A stretch of DNA of 64,000 nt from CAVSXS01 sp963767715 (lineage in GTDB: Bacteria; Chloroflexota; Ktedonobacteria; Ktedonobacterales; Ktedonobacteraceae): the NCBI GenBank assembly GCA_963767715.1, contig CAVYFA010000001.1, positions 682,001 through 746,000 of the forward strand, given 5' to 3'. The notes beneath the pieces are model-generated. The model did no database searches, was not told the DNA's origin, and saw nothing but the letters and a program-made list of their open reading frames with translations. Positions 25,731 through 33,617 of the stretch are shown here, in pieces. The first letter of the stretch is position 1; every line of letters starts with the position of its first letter. The translations under genes and the position numbers were made by a program.

Positions 25731-26441
25731 ATGACACGTATTGACCGGCGTTTACCTGCGCAGCTACGCCCGGTGCGCTTTACTGTTGATTACCTGGACT
25801 TCGCCGAAGGCTCGGCCCTCATAGAGGCGGGCAACACACGCGTGTTGTGCGCGGCCAGCATCGACGAGCGCGTGCCTCCATTTCTGGAGGGCAAAGGTAC
25901 GGGATGGGTGACGGCGGAGTATAACATGCTGCCGCGTTCGACGCATACCCGCACGTCGCGCGAGCGAGATGGACGTGTTAGCGGGCGTACGCAGGAAATT
26001 CAGCGCCTGATCGGTCGGTCGCTGCGCGCCGTAGTCGATATGCAGAAGCTTGGACCGCGCACTATCACGCTCGACTGCGATGTCATCCAGGCGGACGGCG
26101 GCACGCGTACGGCCTCGATCACCGGCGCGTATGTGGCTCTGCACCGCGCCTGCACAAAGCTGGTTCAGCGTGGTGTTCTGGAAGAGCATCCCGTGCGCAC
26201 GGCCGTCGCGGCGGTCAGCGCCGGCGTAGTAGGCGGCGAAATCTTGCTCGATCTATGCTACGAAGAGGATTCACGCGCGGATGTTGACTTCAATGTGGTA
26301 ATGACTGCCGAACACGAGTTTATTGAAGTGCAGGGAACGGGTGAAGGAGGAGTATTCAGCCGGCAGACGATGGATGCGCTGATTTCCCTGGCCCAGCAAG
26401 GCATAGATGAGCTTTTGACCATGCAGAAAATGTATGTGTGA
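25731..26441 (+). CDS. rph: Ribonuclease PH
   Basis: A phosphorolytic 3'-5' exoribonuclease that trims tRNA precursors. The 236-residue protein is complete for the family: RPVRFTVDYLDFAEGSALIE, GKGTGWVTAEYNMLPRST, the RDGRVSGRTQEIQRLIGRSL block, the phosphate-binding QADGGTRTASITGA, DLCYEEDSRADVDFNVVMT and QGTGEGGVFSR. AGAGG stands upstream of the ATG. The next gene begins about 160 bases later on the same strand. Confidence 0.94.
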   Translation: MTRIDRRLPAQLRPVRFTVDYLDFAEGSALIEAGNTRVLCAASIDERVPPFLEGKGTGWVTAEYNMLPRSTHTRTSRERDGRVSGRTQEIQRLIGRSLRAVVDMQKLGPRTITLDCDVIQADGGTRTASITGAYVALHRACTKLVQRGVLEEHPVRTAVAAVSAGVVGGEILLDLCYEEDSRADVDFNVVMTAEHEFIEVQGTGEGGVFSRQTMDALISLAQQGIDELLTMQKMYV

Positions 26442-26599
26442 GGTACTATAGTACCGTCGTTGTCGAGGGCGTCCTCATCCTTCGTTTACGTTGATAGAAG
26501 CTATAGACCTTGCCGTTACGCGATGTTTTGGTAGAATTCGGCTATGAGAGCCGGATCGGTATCGACCGGTCGGACCAGCGACCGGGTCGAGAGGAGCAA

Positions 26600-27859
26600 A
26601 TGTTGAACGCTAATACAGACCGCAAATGGTTCTGGCGGATTGTCGATTTTATCAATCCCTTGCGCGACCCCAGCCTGACGGTGGCTGCGGTGCTCACCTT
26701 CATTGAAGAAGCGGGACAGCGCGATGTCTGGTATTGGATCATCGTTGTGGCGCTGGTGAACTGGGTAGCGGTGCGTGGTGTGGTCTGGCTGGTGGTAAAT
26801 TTTACGTTTGCCAGCACTTTTGTTTTGCGCCGTGTGTGGTGGGCGATCAAACATCCTCGCCAGGCCTGGCGTGTGCTCGATGCTGTCGGGCACGAGGAAA
26901 TTATCATCGGTGCTCCGCCGCTCCCGGAAGGCATGCTGCTGCCGGATGGATCAGGCATGTTAAGTTTGAGCCCTGTGCTGAACGCAAGCGGCATCCAGGT
27001 AATTGGCGAGCTTCCAGCCGGAACCGAGATTCCTCTGCTGAGTATGCCGAACGGGCAGATGGCGCCCAATTTTGCCGCGCTGGGCAGCTCCGGTATTTTC
27101 AATGGCACGACCACTGGTGCGCTGCCCGGCATGAATCCTATGGGTATGTCCGGAATTCAGGGCATGCCTGGACAGGGAATGCCGATGGGTTTCCCGCAAC
27201 TTGGCCCCAACGGCGTGATCAACCAGCAAACGACGGGCGGCTTTCCACAGCAGTTCCCGCAGCAGGGCTTCCCACAGCATCCCTCTGAAGAGGAAGAACG
27301 CCTGCGCCAGCAACTCACCGCTGTGACGCGCTTGCTCGATGACTGGATACAATATACTGAGGATAAATGGCGCACCGTTAGTGATAGCCAGTTAGGTTGG
27401 AAGCCTCTACGCGGCAGGTGGAGCAGTTGGGACGATATTTTCCAGGACGCCTACGCTGCCAAGACCTCCGATCCGATGGCCCAGGCAGCCCAGGCGGCGG
27501 GAGAGGCAACCACGCGGCGCTTCGACGCTTCGCGAGAAAAGGGCTCGGCTGCCTCGGCTGTGGCATGTTTCATGCGCGATATGCTGACGCTGCGGCAGGG
27601 GTTGGATATTATGCAGCCGACTTCTGATGGCGAGCCTGAGACGCCCACATTCCAGCAAGCCGTGCAGCCACAGTACCAGCAGAGCCAGCAGTACCCGCCG
27701 CAGGCTCAGTACCAGCAGTATGCTCAACAGCCCGCGCAGGGACAACAACCCCAGGCGCCCTATGACAGTCCACCTGTTCGCAATTTCGCGGGTGTCACAC
27801 CGCGCAGTTCGTTGATACGTCGCCCGGCGCCCATGTACGTTGATGCGGATAATAGCTGA
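26600..27859 (+). CDS. Hypothetical membrane-associated Gly/Met/Gln-rich protein
   Basis: 419 residues from the ATG at 26600, which has GAGAGGAG just upstream. Two hydrophobic stretches at about residues 20-75 (SLTVAAVLTFIEEAG; WIIVVALVNWVAVRGVVW) are probable membrane segments. A Gly/Met/Pro-rich stretch (MNPMGMSGIQGMPGQGMPMG) and QQFPQQGFPQ follow, then a helical domain with a Trp-rich core (WKPLRGRWSSWDDIFQDAY), and a Gln/Tyr/Pro-rich disordered tail. I recognise no family. It sits between rph and eno on the same strand. Confidence 0.65.
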   Translation: MLNANTDRKWFWRIVDFINPLRDPSLTVAAVLTFIEEAGQRDVWYWIIVVALVNWVAVRGVVWLVVNFTFASTFVLRRVWWAIKHPRQAWRVLDAVGHEEIIIGAPPLPEGMLLPDGSGMLSLSPVLNASGIQVIGELPAGTEIPLLSMPNGQMAPNFAALGSSGIFNGTTTGALPGMNPMGMSGIQGMPGQGMPMGFPQLGPNGVINQQTTGGFPQQFPQQGFPQHPSEEEERLRQQLTAVTRLLDDWIQYTEDKWRTVSDSQLGWKPLRGRWSSWDDIFQDAYAAKTSDPMAQAAQAAGEATTRRFDASREKGSAASAVACFMRDMLTLRQGLDIMQPTSDGEPETPTFQQAVQPQYQQSQQYPPQAQYQQYAQQPAQGQQPQAPYDSPPVRNFAGVTPRSSLIRRPAPMYVDADNS

Positions 27860-27942
27860 ACATCGTTGTATAGTACTTGCCCCATATTTCATCTCCGGTG
27901 TACAATACGTCGCGAGAGGTATTGTAACAACGGAGGTTTTTT

Positions 27943-29268
27943 ATGCCCTATTCGGTGAGCGATCTTACTACGATCGAGGATATTGTGGCGCGCGAGATAC
28001 TGGACTCACGCGCGAATCCAACGCTGGAGGTGGAAGTGATGTTGAGTGGAGGCGACCGCGGAGTGGCCGCCGTCCCTTCAGGAGCATCGACGGGAGTGCA
28101 CGAGGCCGTTGAGCTGCGCGACGGGGATAAGAGCCGCTACGGGGGCAAGGGTGTGCTAACTGCCATCAATAATGTGAATGCCACTATCCGAGATACACTA
28201 CTTGGCCTGGACGCCACCGATCAGCGCACGCTCGACCTGATGATGATCGAGCTGGACAATACTCCTAATAAAAGCGCGCTGGGCGCAAATGCCATCCTCG
28301 GGGTTTCGCTGGCCCTGTCGAAAGCAACGGCGAATGCGTTGCAACAGCCATTATACCGCTACCTCGGCGGTGTTTCCGCGCACGTCCTACCCGTACCGAT
28401 GATGAATATTTTGAATGGCGGTAAGCATGCCGATAACTCGACCGACATGCAGGAATACATGATCTTGCCCGTGGGCGCGCCGACCTTCCGCGAAGCGCTG
28501 CGCATGGGCGCCGAGGTCTACGCCTCGCTCAAGAAGGTCCTGCACGAGAAAAAGCTCAATACCAACGTTGGCGATGAAGGGGGCTTCGCACCATCGCTCT
28601 CTTCCAATCGCGAGGCGCTGGAGGTAATTATTGCGGCTATCGAGTCAGCCGGCTACAGGCCGGGCGAGGATATTTTCCTGGGAATGGACCCGGCCTCGAG
28701 CGAGTTTTACGACAACGGGAAATATGTCCTGGCGCGTGAGGGCCGCACATTGACCTCGCAGGAAATGGTTGCTCTATACGAGCAGTGGATCAACGAGTAC
28801 CCCATCATCTCAATAGAAGATGGACTGGCCGAAGACGACTGGGACGGCTGGACGCACCTGCGCGAGCGCCTGGGCAACCGTGTCCAGCTCGTGGGCGATG
28901 ACCTGTTCGTGACAAATACAGCCCGCCTGAAACGCGGCATCGACGAGCGCTCTGCCAATTCGATCCTTATCAAGCTGAACCAGATCGGCACATTGACTGA
29001 AACGCTGGAGGCTATCGAGATGGCGAAGCGCGCCTCGTTCACCGCCGTCGTTTCGCATCGCTCAGGCGAAACCGAGGATACGACCATCGCTGACCTGGTG
29101 GTGGCCACGAATGCCGGGCAGATCAAGACAGGCTCTCCCGCCCGCAGCGAGCGCGTCGCGAAATACAATCGCCTGCTGGCCATCGAGGATGAGCTTGGCG
29201 AGAAAGCCGCCCGCTACGCCGGGTTCAGCGCCTTCTACAATGTACCCGCGTTGTACGCAAAAGCTTAA
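27943..29268 (+). CDS. eno: Enolase
   Basis: Converts 2-phosphoglycerate to phosphoenolpyruvate in glycolysis. The 441-residue protein has all landmarks: REILDSRANPTLEVEV, the catalytic loop VPSGASTGVHEA, MNILNGGKHADN, GDEGGFAPSL, the metal-binding Asp in GMDPASSEFY, the ISIEDGLAEDDWDGW stretch, LVGDDLFVTN, IKLNQIGTLTET, and SHRSGETEDTTIADL with KTGSPARSERVAKYN. GGAGG lies 6 bases before the ATG. A repeat-derived inverted repeat follows the stop. Confidence 0.97.
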   Translation: MPYSVSDLTTIEDIVAREILDSRANPTLEVEVMLSGGDRGVAAVPSGASTGVHEAVELRDGDKSRYGGKGVLTAINNVNATIRDTLLGLDATDQRTLDLMMIELDNTPNKSALGANAILGVSLALSKATANALQQPLYRYLGGVSAHVLPVPMMNILNGGKHADNSTDMQEYMILPVGAPTFREALRMGAEVYASLKKVLHEKKLNTNVGDEGGFAPSLSSNREALEVIIAAIESAGYRPGEDIFLGMDPASSEFYDNGKYVLAREGRTLTSQEMVALYEQWINEYPIISIEDGLAEDDWDGWTHLRERLGNRVQLVGDDLFVTNTARLKRGIDERSANSILIKLNQIGTLTETLEAIEMAKRASFTAVVSHRSGETEDTTIADLVVATNAGQIKTGSPARSERVAKYNRLLAIEDELGEKAARYAGFSAFYNVPALYAKA

Positions 29269-29272
29269 CAAT

Positions 29273-29320
29273 CGTAGGGGCCGATTTATCGCGCCCATCG
29301 CCGATTTATCGGCCTCTACG
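29273..29320. repeat. Inverted repeat of a dispersed family after eno
   Basis: The two ends (CGTAGGGGCCGAT and ATCGGCCTCTACG) pair over 13 positions with one mismatch, and GATTTATCG occurs twice inside. The left end resembles the start of the inverted repeat after tuf at about 43990. It may act as a terminator for eno, but no T-run follows. Confidence 0.55.
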
Positions 29321-29356
29321 GAATAGATACGAACATTAAATTTATCGAGGGATAAT

Positions 29357-30238
29357 ATGGTAGCACAGTCTTCAAAATCAAAGACGAACGCGCAGGAGCG
29401 GCGTTCGGCGCACGTCATTCACTATGACCTCAGCTACATTGTGCAGGGCGCGGAGTATGGAACCGATGGAGCCATCGTGCTGCTGCACGATATCCTGGGC
29501 GGCGCTTTCACCTGGAGTAGCGTCCTTACAAGCCTGGGCGGCGTTGGTCGCTCGGTCTACGCCATAGATATGCTCGGCTATGGGCAATCCGATCGTCCCT
29601 GGCCCGCCGATACATCCATCTGGGGCCATGCCGATTGCCTGTCCTTCCTGTTCAAGCAACTCAATCTGACGAACATCGTGCTGGTAGGTGTTGGCATCGG
29701 CGGAGGCGTAGCACAGGTTCTCGCTACTCGCCTGAGTCCTGAGCGCGTCGCGGCCCTGGTCTTGCTCGATACCATCTGCTATGAATACAGCTTTGCGCCC
29801 AACTGGCCCCTGTCGGATATGCAGAAGTACCAGGACGCTGAGATGGGGAAAGAACTCGAACTCAAGGACCTGATAGCTGACCTGGAGGCTACTATCCCCA
29901 ACGGCTCTTCTAAAAGCGACGCATTGAAGCAGCACATCAATATGTACGTGCAGCCCTGGAATGACGAGATCGGGAAAGAGGTTTTCTTGCAACAGATGCG
30001 GCTGCTCATTCCGAGCTATAGCAACTCGGTTTCGACCGATTTGAAAACGATGGGCAAGCCGACTCTGATTGTCTGGGGCGAGAAGGATGCGCAGATCCCT
30101 CTGAAATTCGCGCAGCGCCTGCACCGAGAAATTCCCGAATCGCGATTGGTAATCGTGCCCGGTGCCGGTCACATGATCCTTTTCGATGCCCCCGACCAGG
30201 TGGCAAGCGCCCTGACGGATTTCGTAGGACGGCTGTAG
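29357..30238 (+). CDS. Alpha/beta-hydrolase-fold protein lacking the catalytic serine
   Basis: 293 residues with a clear alpha/beta-hydrolase fold: IVLLHDILGGAFTW (oxyanion region), VYAIDMLGYGQSDRP, the nucleophile-elbow strand ending VLVGVGIGGG, WGEKDAQIP with Asp244 and GAGHMILFD with His272. The elbow should read G-x-S-x-G, yet position 113 is Gly, so the acid and His remain but the nucleophile is missing. It may be a non-enzymatic relative or use another mechanism. GAGGGA precedes the ATG. A strong hairpin lies between it and the convergent gene. Confidence 0.8.
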   Translation: MVAQSSKSKTNAQERRSAHVIHYDLSYIVQGAEYGTDGAIVLLHDILGGAFTWSSVLTSLGGVGRSVYAIDMLGYGQSDRPWPADTSIWGHADCLSFLFKQLNLTNIVLVGVGIGGGVAQVLATRLSPERVAALVLLDTICYEYSFAPNWPLSDMQKYQDAEMGKELELKDLIADLEATIPNGSSKSDALKQHINMYVQPWNDEIGKEVFLQQMRLLIPSYSNSVSTDLKTMGKPTLIVWGEKDAQIPLKFAQRLHREIPESRLVIVPGAGHMILFDAPDQVASALTDFVGRL

Positions 30239-30241
30239 AGT

Positions 30242-30280
30242 CAGACCCCACCCCCGGTGTGCATCCGGGGGTGGGGTCTG
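30242..30280. terminator. Strong GC-rich hairpin between convergent genes
   Basis: A perfect 16-bp stem (30242-30257 with 30265-30280) around a 7-base loop lies just past the hydrolase stop at 30238. It faces the convergent small gene ending at 30287. With no T-run it would be a stalling or RNA-protecting hairpin serving either strand. Confidence 0.65.
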
Positions 30281-30286
30281 GCAACT

Positions 30287-30556
30287 TTACGATGCTAGCC
30301 GCATATCCTGCTTGTCCCCACCTCGTGAGCGGTGGGCTTTTTTGTGTTCGTGTGAACTGGCTTGCCGTCGTCTTTGCTGCCTCTCCTGCTCCTCATAAGT
30401 ATCATGGCAGCGATTGTAGTCTTCTGCCAGCAAGATATAGCTGTCGTACATCTGCTCAAGCGTGTCGAGCGGCTCACCTCGCTGTTCGGCCATGACCAGA
30501 TCGTGCCATTGCTGCTGCATGGAGCCTTCTGCCTGTTCCAGTTCTCGTAACGTCAT
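30287..30556 (-). CDS. Small hypothetical protein, coiled-coil
   Basis: An 89-residue charged, mostly helical protein. LRELEQAEGSMQQQWHDLVM and LDTLEQMYDSYILLAEDYNR look like two amphipathic helices, and the tail is rich in Arg, Gln, His and Lys. No family is recognised. It lies 70 bases downstream of the recombination-type gene on the same strand and may share its transcript. Confidence 0.5.
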   Translation of the reverse strand: MTLRELEQAEGSMQQQWHDLVMAEQRGEPLDTLEQMYDSYILLAEDYNRCHDTYEEQERQQRRRQASSHEHKKAHRSRGGDKQDMRLAS

Positions 30557-30625
30557 GATTGGGTCTCCGTTGGTACTGGCTAGCCCCGGTCAACTTCAGC
30601 GCCCGCTTCGCGGGATGCGCGCTGC

Positions 30626-31342
30626 CTACGAGGCTTTTCTGCTGCTTTGCCGTTGTTCGTTGTATTCATGGCTGAGCTGCAAGATGAGTTCTCGCGCACT
30701 TTGATGGGTCATGCTCTCCAAATTCTCCGGCTCCGACCTGCCCAGGTGCTGGCAGAGCTTGCGCAAGCTGGCCAGTTGCTGATCGGTGGCAGGGGCTTGC
30801 GAAGAGGCATCGCCTGCTTTACCATTGGCGGCAGTGAGCGGCCTGGCGCTTTCCTCGTGATGTCCATTGCTCACATTCCTGAGCGAAGTCCCGCCGCGCT
30901 CAACGGGCGCATCGACGATGCGATGATCCTCGCTCAATTCATCACCGGTGAACTGCGTGCCATAGCCGAGCATGGCAAGCGCTCGTCCTACCGCGCCTGT
31001 CTCGGCCTTTTCGATAAAATCGGGAAACGAGGCGGCGTTCTCGGATTTGGTTGCGGTGGCGCGACCGCCCTTGCCGTCTGTGACTACCGCGCGGAAGCGC
31101 GCATAGCCACGAGCCGTTTTCAAGACCTTTTCAGGCATCTTCTTGCCGGGCCGGTTCGGGTTGGGGATCCAATTTCCTGTGGGAACCTCCGCCTCAACCT
31201 CGCGATCCAGGTCCACCTGGACTTCTTCCGTATCAATCGTTCCATCAGGGCATTCCTGGCGAAACCAGACCAGCCGCCATTTTACTTCCAGGTACGATTT
31301 CCCGCTCAGATCCATCAAATGCTTTTCAGGGTTGAATGTCAT
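30626..31342 (-). CDS. Putative single-strand annealing / recombination protein (phage-like)
   Basis: 238 residues from the ATG at 31342, where GGAGG lies 9 bases upstream. The core reads YLEVKWRLVWFRQ, a stretch rich in acidic residues, ARGYARFRAVVTDGKGGRAT and KAETGAVGRALAMLGYGTQF. The last motif, a helix before a Gly-rich turn, resembles the end of the core domain in Rad52-like and Erf-like annealing proteins of phages and plasmids. A disordered linker and a C-terminal helical segment (QQLASLRKLCQHLG) follow. The family assignment is inference from these motifs. A consensus promoter overlapped by tandem palindromes controls it, which suggests damage-type or phage-type repression. Confidence 0.4.
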   Translation of the reverse strand: MTFNPEKHLMDLSGKSYLEVKWRLVWFRQECPDGTIDTEEVQVDLDREVEAEVPTGNWIPNPNRPGKKMPEKVLKTARGYARFRAVVTDGKGGRATATKSENAASFPDFIEKAETGAVGRALAMLGYGTQFTGDELSEDHRIVDAPVERGGTSLRNVSNGHHEESARPLTAANGKAGDASSQAPATDQQLASLRKLCQHLGRSEPENLESMTHQSARELILQLSHEYNEQRQSSRKAS

Positions 31343-31417
31343 GCTTTGGTCCTCCTGATAATTGACCACAACTGCTTGCAATGCGCTTCCTCACTCCCTA
31401 CCCGAACTCTCAAAAGC

Positions 31418-31444
31418 TTGTTCTAGAATTTATGTTCTAGAACA
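31418..31444. promoter_or_regulatory. Tandem palindromic operator-like sites
   Basis: Two copies of TTCTAGAA (31421-31428 and 31435-31442) have centres 14 bases apart; the second extends to the 12-base palindrome TGTTCTAGAACA. They begin immediately downstream of the -10 box of the leftward promoter, where a bound repressor would block initiation. The spacing is about 1.4 helical turns. Confidence 0.6.
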
Positions 31445-31473
31445 ATTATACAAGCAGCGCCCAAACATGTCAA
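31445..31473 (-). promoter_or_regulatory. Perfect consensus promoter of the recombination-type gene
   Basis: On the minus strand TTGACA (31468-31473) and TATAAT (31445-31450) are separated by exactly 17 bases, about 100 bases upstream of the ATG at 31342. Confidence 0.75.
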
Positions 31474-31667
31474 GTTGGGCTATTCACCTATTCTTTTTGT
31501 GAGGGTGAAAAGCGGTCAGAAGGCTGATCCGGGTTTGAGAGCAAAGGCCGGTAATCATTATGGGAGGAATGGGAGTAAGATGTGTGAGGATTTATGTTAT
31601 ACAATACTAGTATTACAGTTTACTCAATCGTTGAGTATGGGCAACCATTTCAGGCAGGTGAAAAACA

Positions 31668-32516
31668 ATGAGTACCTCAAGCGTTTACAACGAGATACAG
31701 TCGGCTATGAAGCGCGGCGAGCGAGTAGCGGTGGCGACGGTCGTTAAGACGATTGGCGCGGCCCCGTGCGGTGTTGGCACAAAGATGCTGGTGCGGGCCG
31801 ATGGCAGCGTGAGCGGGAGCTTTTCCGGGGCGAAGGTTGATGCGCAGGTAGCGCAGGAGGCTTCGAGACTGCTGCATGAGCGCCAATCGCAGTTGATCCA
31901 CGTGCATATTGATCCCGACCAGGCGGTGGGGAGCTGCGGCGGGACACTGGAGCTGTTTGTCGAGGTGCTCTATCCTGAACCGCGCCTGATCATCGCCGGG
32001 GCGGGCTACGTGGCGCAGGCGCTGGCGCGGCTGGCGACCATGCTCGATTTTCGCATCGTGGTGGTCGACGACCGGCGTGACCTCGCCGATCCGCAGTCGT
32101 TCGGTAACGCTGTGGAGCTGACCTTCGGTGATATTCCCCAGACGATTCGCGAGCTCGAGCCCGATGAAGCTAGCTGGATGGTGATCGTCACACGCGGCCA
32201 CAACCTTGACAAGGACGCCTTGCGGGCCGCTCTGGAGACGCATGCGCGCTACATCGGTATGATCGGCAGCCCCGGCAAGATCAAGAATATCTTTCGCCAC
32301 CTGCTCGAGGACGGCATCTCTCGCGAACGGCTGGCCGAGGTGCATACGCCAATCGGACTCGACCTGGGGGCCGAAACGCCCGATGAAATCGCCCTGAGCA
32401 TTGCCGCCGAAATGGTCATGATTCGCAAGAACGGCAGCGGCGCGCCGCTCAAATCGCTGCATCACTTCCTGGACGAACTAGAAGCGCCCGCCGAAGCCCA
32501 GACAGTCCAGAAGTAA
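31668..32516 (+). CDS. XdhC/CoxI family molybdenum-cofactor insertion protein
   Basis: XdhC-type proteins bind molybdenum cofactor and help sulfurate or insert it into xanthine dehydrogenase or CO dehydrogenase type enzymes. The 282-residue protein has the N-terminal XdhC_CoxI domain (VKTIGAAPCGVGTKMLV; DPDQAVGSCGGTLELFVEV). The C-terminal Rossmann domain has LIIAGAGYVAQALARLA, VVVDDRRDLADP, VIVTRGHNLDKDAL, YIGMIGSPGKI and HTPIGLDLGAETPDEIALS. GGTG lies before the ATG. No molybdenum hydroxylase lies in the window, so its client is elsewhere; fdhD at 15944 is another molybdenum-enzyme helper without its enzyme. Confidence 0.87.
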   Translation: MSTSSVYNEIQSAMKRGERVAVATVVKTIGAAPCGVGTKMLVRADGSVSGSFSGAKVDAQVAQEASRLLHERQSQLIHVHIDPDQAVGSCGGTLELFVEVLYPEPRLIIAGAGYVAQALARLATMLDFRIVVVDDRRDLADPQSFGNAVELTFGDIPQTIRELEPDEASWMVIVTRGHNLDKDALRAALETHARYIGMIGSPGKIKNIFRHLLEDGISRERLAEVHTPIGLDLGAETPDEIALSIAAEMVMIRKNGSGAPLKSLHHFLDELEAPAEAQTVQK

Positions 32517-32591
32517 TCCTTGCGACGAGCAGCATACGACTTTCGTTGAGTAATACAGACTAACTCGCTCCGTTTGTATCAGGGAAGGTAT

Positions 32592-33617
32592 ATGCTGCGT
32601 ATGTATAAGTTACCAGGGCGACCGCCAGGATTGCCCTTAATGTATAATAATGCCTTTCTTACCTCTCCAACGTTTAGGGTAGGGGTGATCCTCGCGGTCG
32701 CCCTGGCAAGCTGTCTCCTATTCCTGGCATCGTGCAGCCAGGCATCCGGCCCGGTGTCTGTCACGCCGACGCTCGGTGTGACACCGACGGTTATCGTCCC
32801 GACACCTTCACCCACGCTCACGGCCACGCCCGATACAACGCCCACTCACTTCACTAAACGCCCGCTGCTCTCCGGTGTAGGACGGCCCGATGATCTCGTT
32901 TTTGACCCGCAGGGACGGCTGGTATTCAGCGATTTCTATAATGGAACGATCCGCCGCCTCAACAGCAATGGCAGCGTTACTACCCTTATGAGCGGGTTGC
33001 CTGGACCGGAAGGCATGGTGTACGTGGCAAACGGCACATTGATTTTCGCCGAGCAGACACCGAATCGCATTATGGAGCTGGCACCAGGCAGAACGGTTCC
33101 GACTGTGCTGCATGATCTTCCAGGCACACCATCTAGCCTGCCCTGCAAGGACGGCGTGGACGGCATCGGTTTCGATCCCACCACGAATACGCTTATCATC
33201 CCTGATAGCCCGACGGGGAATGTGTATCGCTTGAGCCTCGATGGGAAAACGCTGCAACTGCTCGCCTCCGGAATTGTGCGCCCTGTTGGCGCGGCGGTGG
33301 ATGCGCAGGGCAATGTCTATGTTGCCGACGAGTGCGGCGGGTCGATCTGGCGTATCACACCTGGCGGCCAGAAGACGCGCATCGGCGGTTTCGGTCAACC
33401 GGACGATGTGGCCTTCGATTCGCATGGCAACATCCTGTTGATCGACCTTGCGCCCGCGATCCACGCGCTGATTCGCGTGCGAGCCGCGACAGGGAAACAC
33501 GAAGTGCTGGCGAGCAACGGTTTTATCGAGCCACAGGGACTCGCCGTCGATGCGCATGATAATATTTATGTGTCCGATGATTACGCCGATATCATTGTGG
33601 AGTTCGTACCAGCATGA
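32592..33617 (+). CDS. Beta-propeller (NHL/SMP-30-like) lipoprotein
   Basis: 341 residues. A signal segment ends in a lipobox (LLFLASC), so the mature protein should be a membrane-anchored lipoprotein outside the cell. A Thr/Pro-rich linker follows. The rest is a six-bladed propeller with repeats such as GRPDDLVFDPQGRLVFSDF, VDAQGNVYVADECGGSIWRI and LAVDAHDNIYVSDDYADIIV. The ligand or reaction is unknown. I chose the ATG at 32592, next to a GGGAAGG; a later ATG at 32601 is possible. It overlaps the next gene by 4 bases. Confidence 0.75.
   Translation: MLRMYKLPGRPPGLPLMYNNAFLTSPTFRVGVILAVALASCLLFLASCSQASGPVSVTPTLGVTPTVIVPTPSPTLTATPDTTPTHFTKRPLLSGVGRPDDLVFDPQGRLVFSDFYNGTIRRLNSNGSVTTLMSGLPGPEGMVYVANGTLIFAEQTPNRIMELAPGRTVPTVLHDLPGTPSSLPCKDGVDGIGFDPTTNTLIIPDSPTGNVYRLSLDGKTLQLLASGIVRPVGAAVDAQGNVYVADECGGSIWRITPGGQKTRIGGFGQPDDVAFDSHGNILLIDLAPAIHALIRVRAATGKHEVLASNGFIEPQGLAVDAHDNIYVSDDYADIIVEFVPA

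Noticed and set aside
30239..31480. A prophage
   Set aside because: Only one phage-like gene and one small neighbour are present, with no integrase, structural genes or attachment sites.
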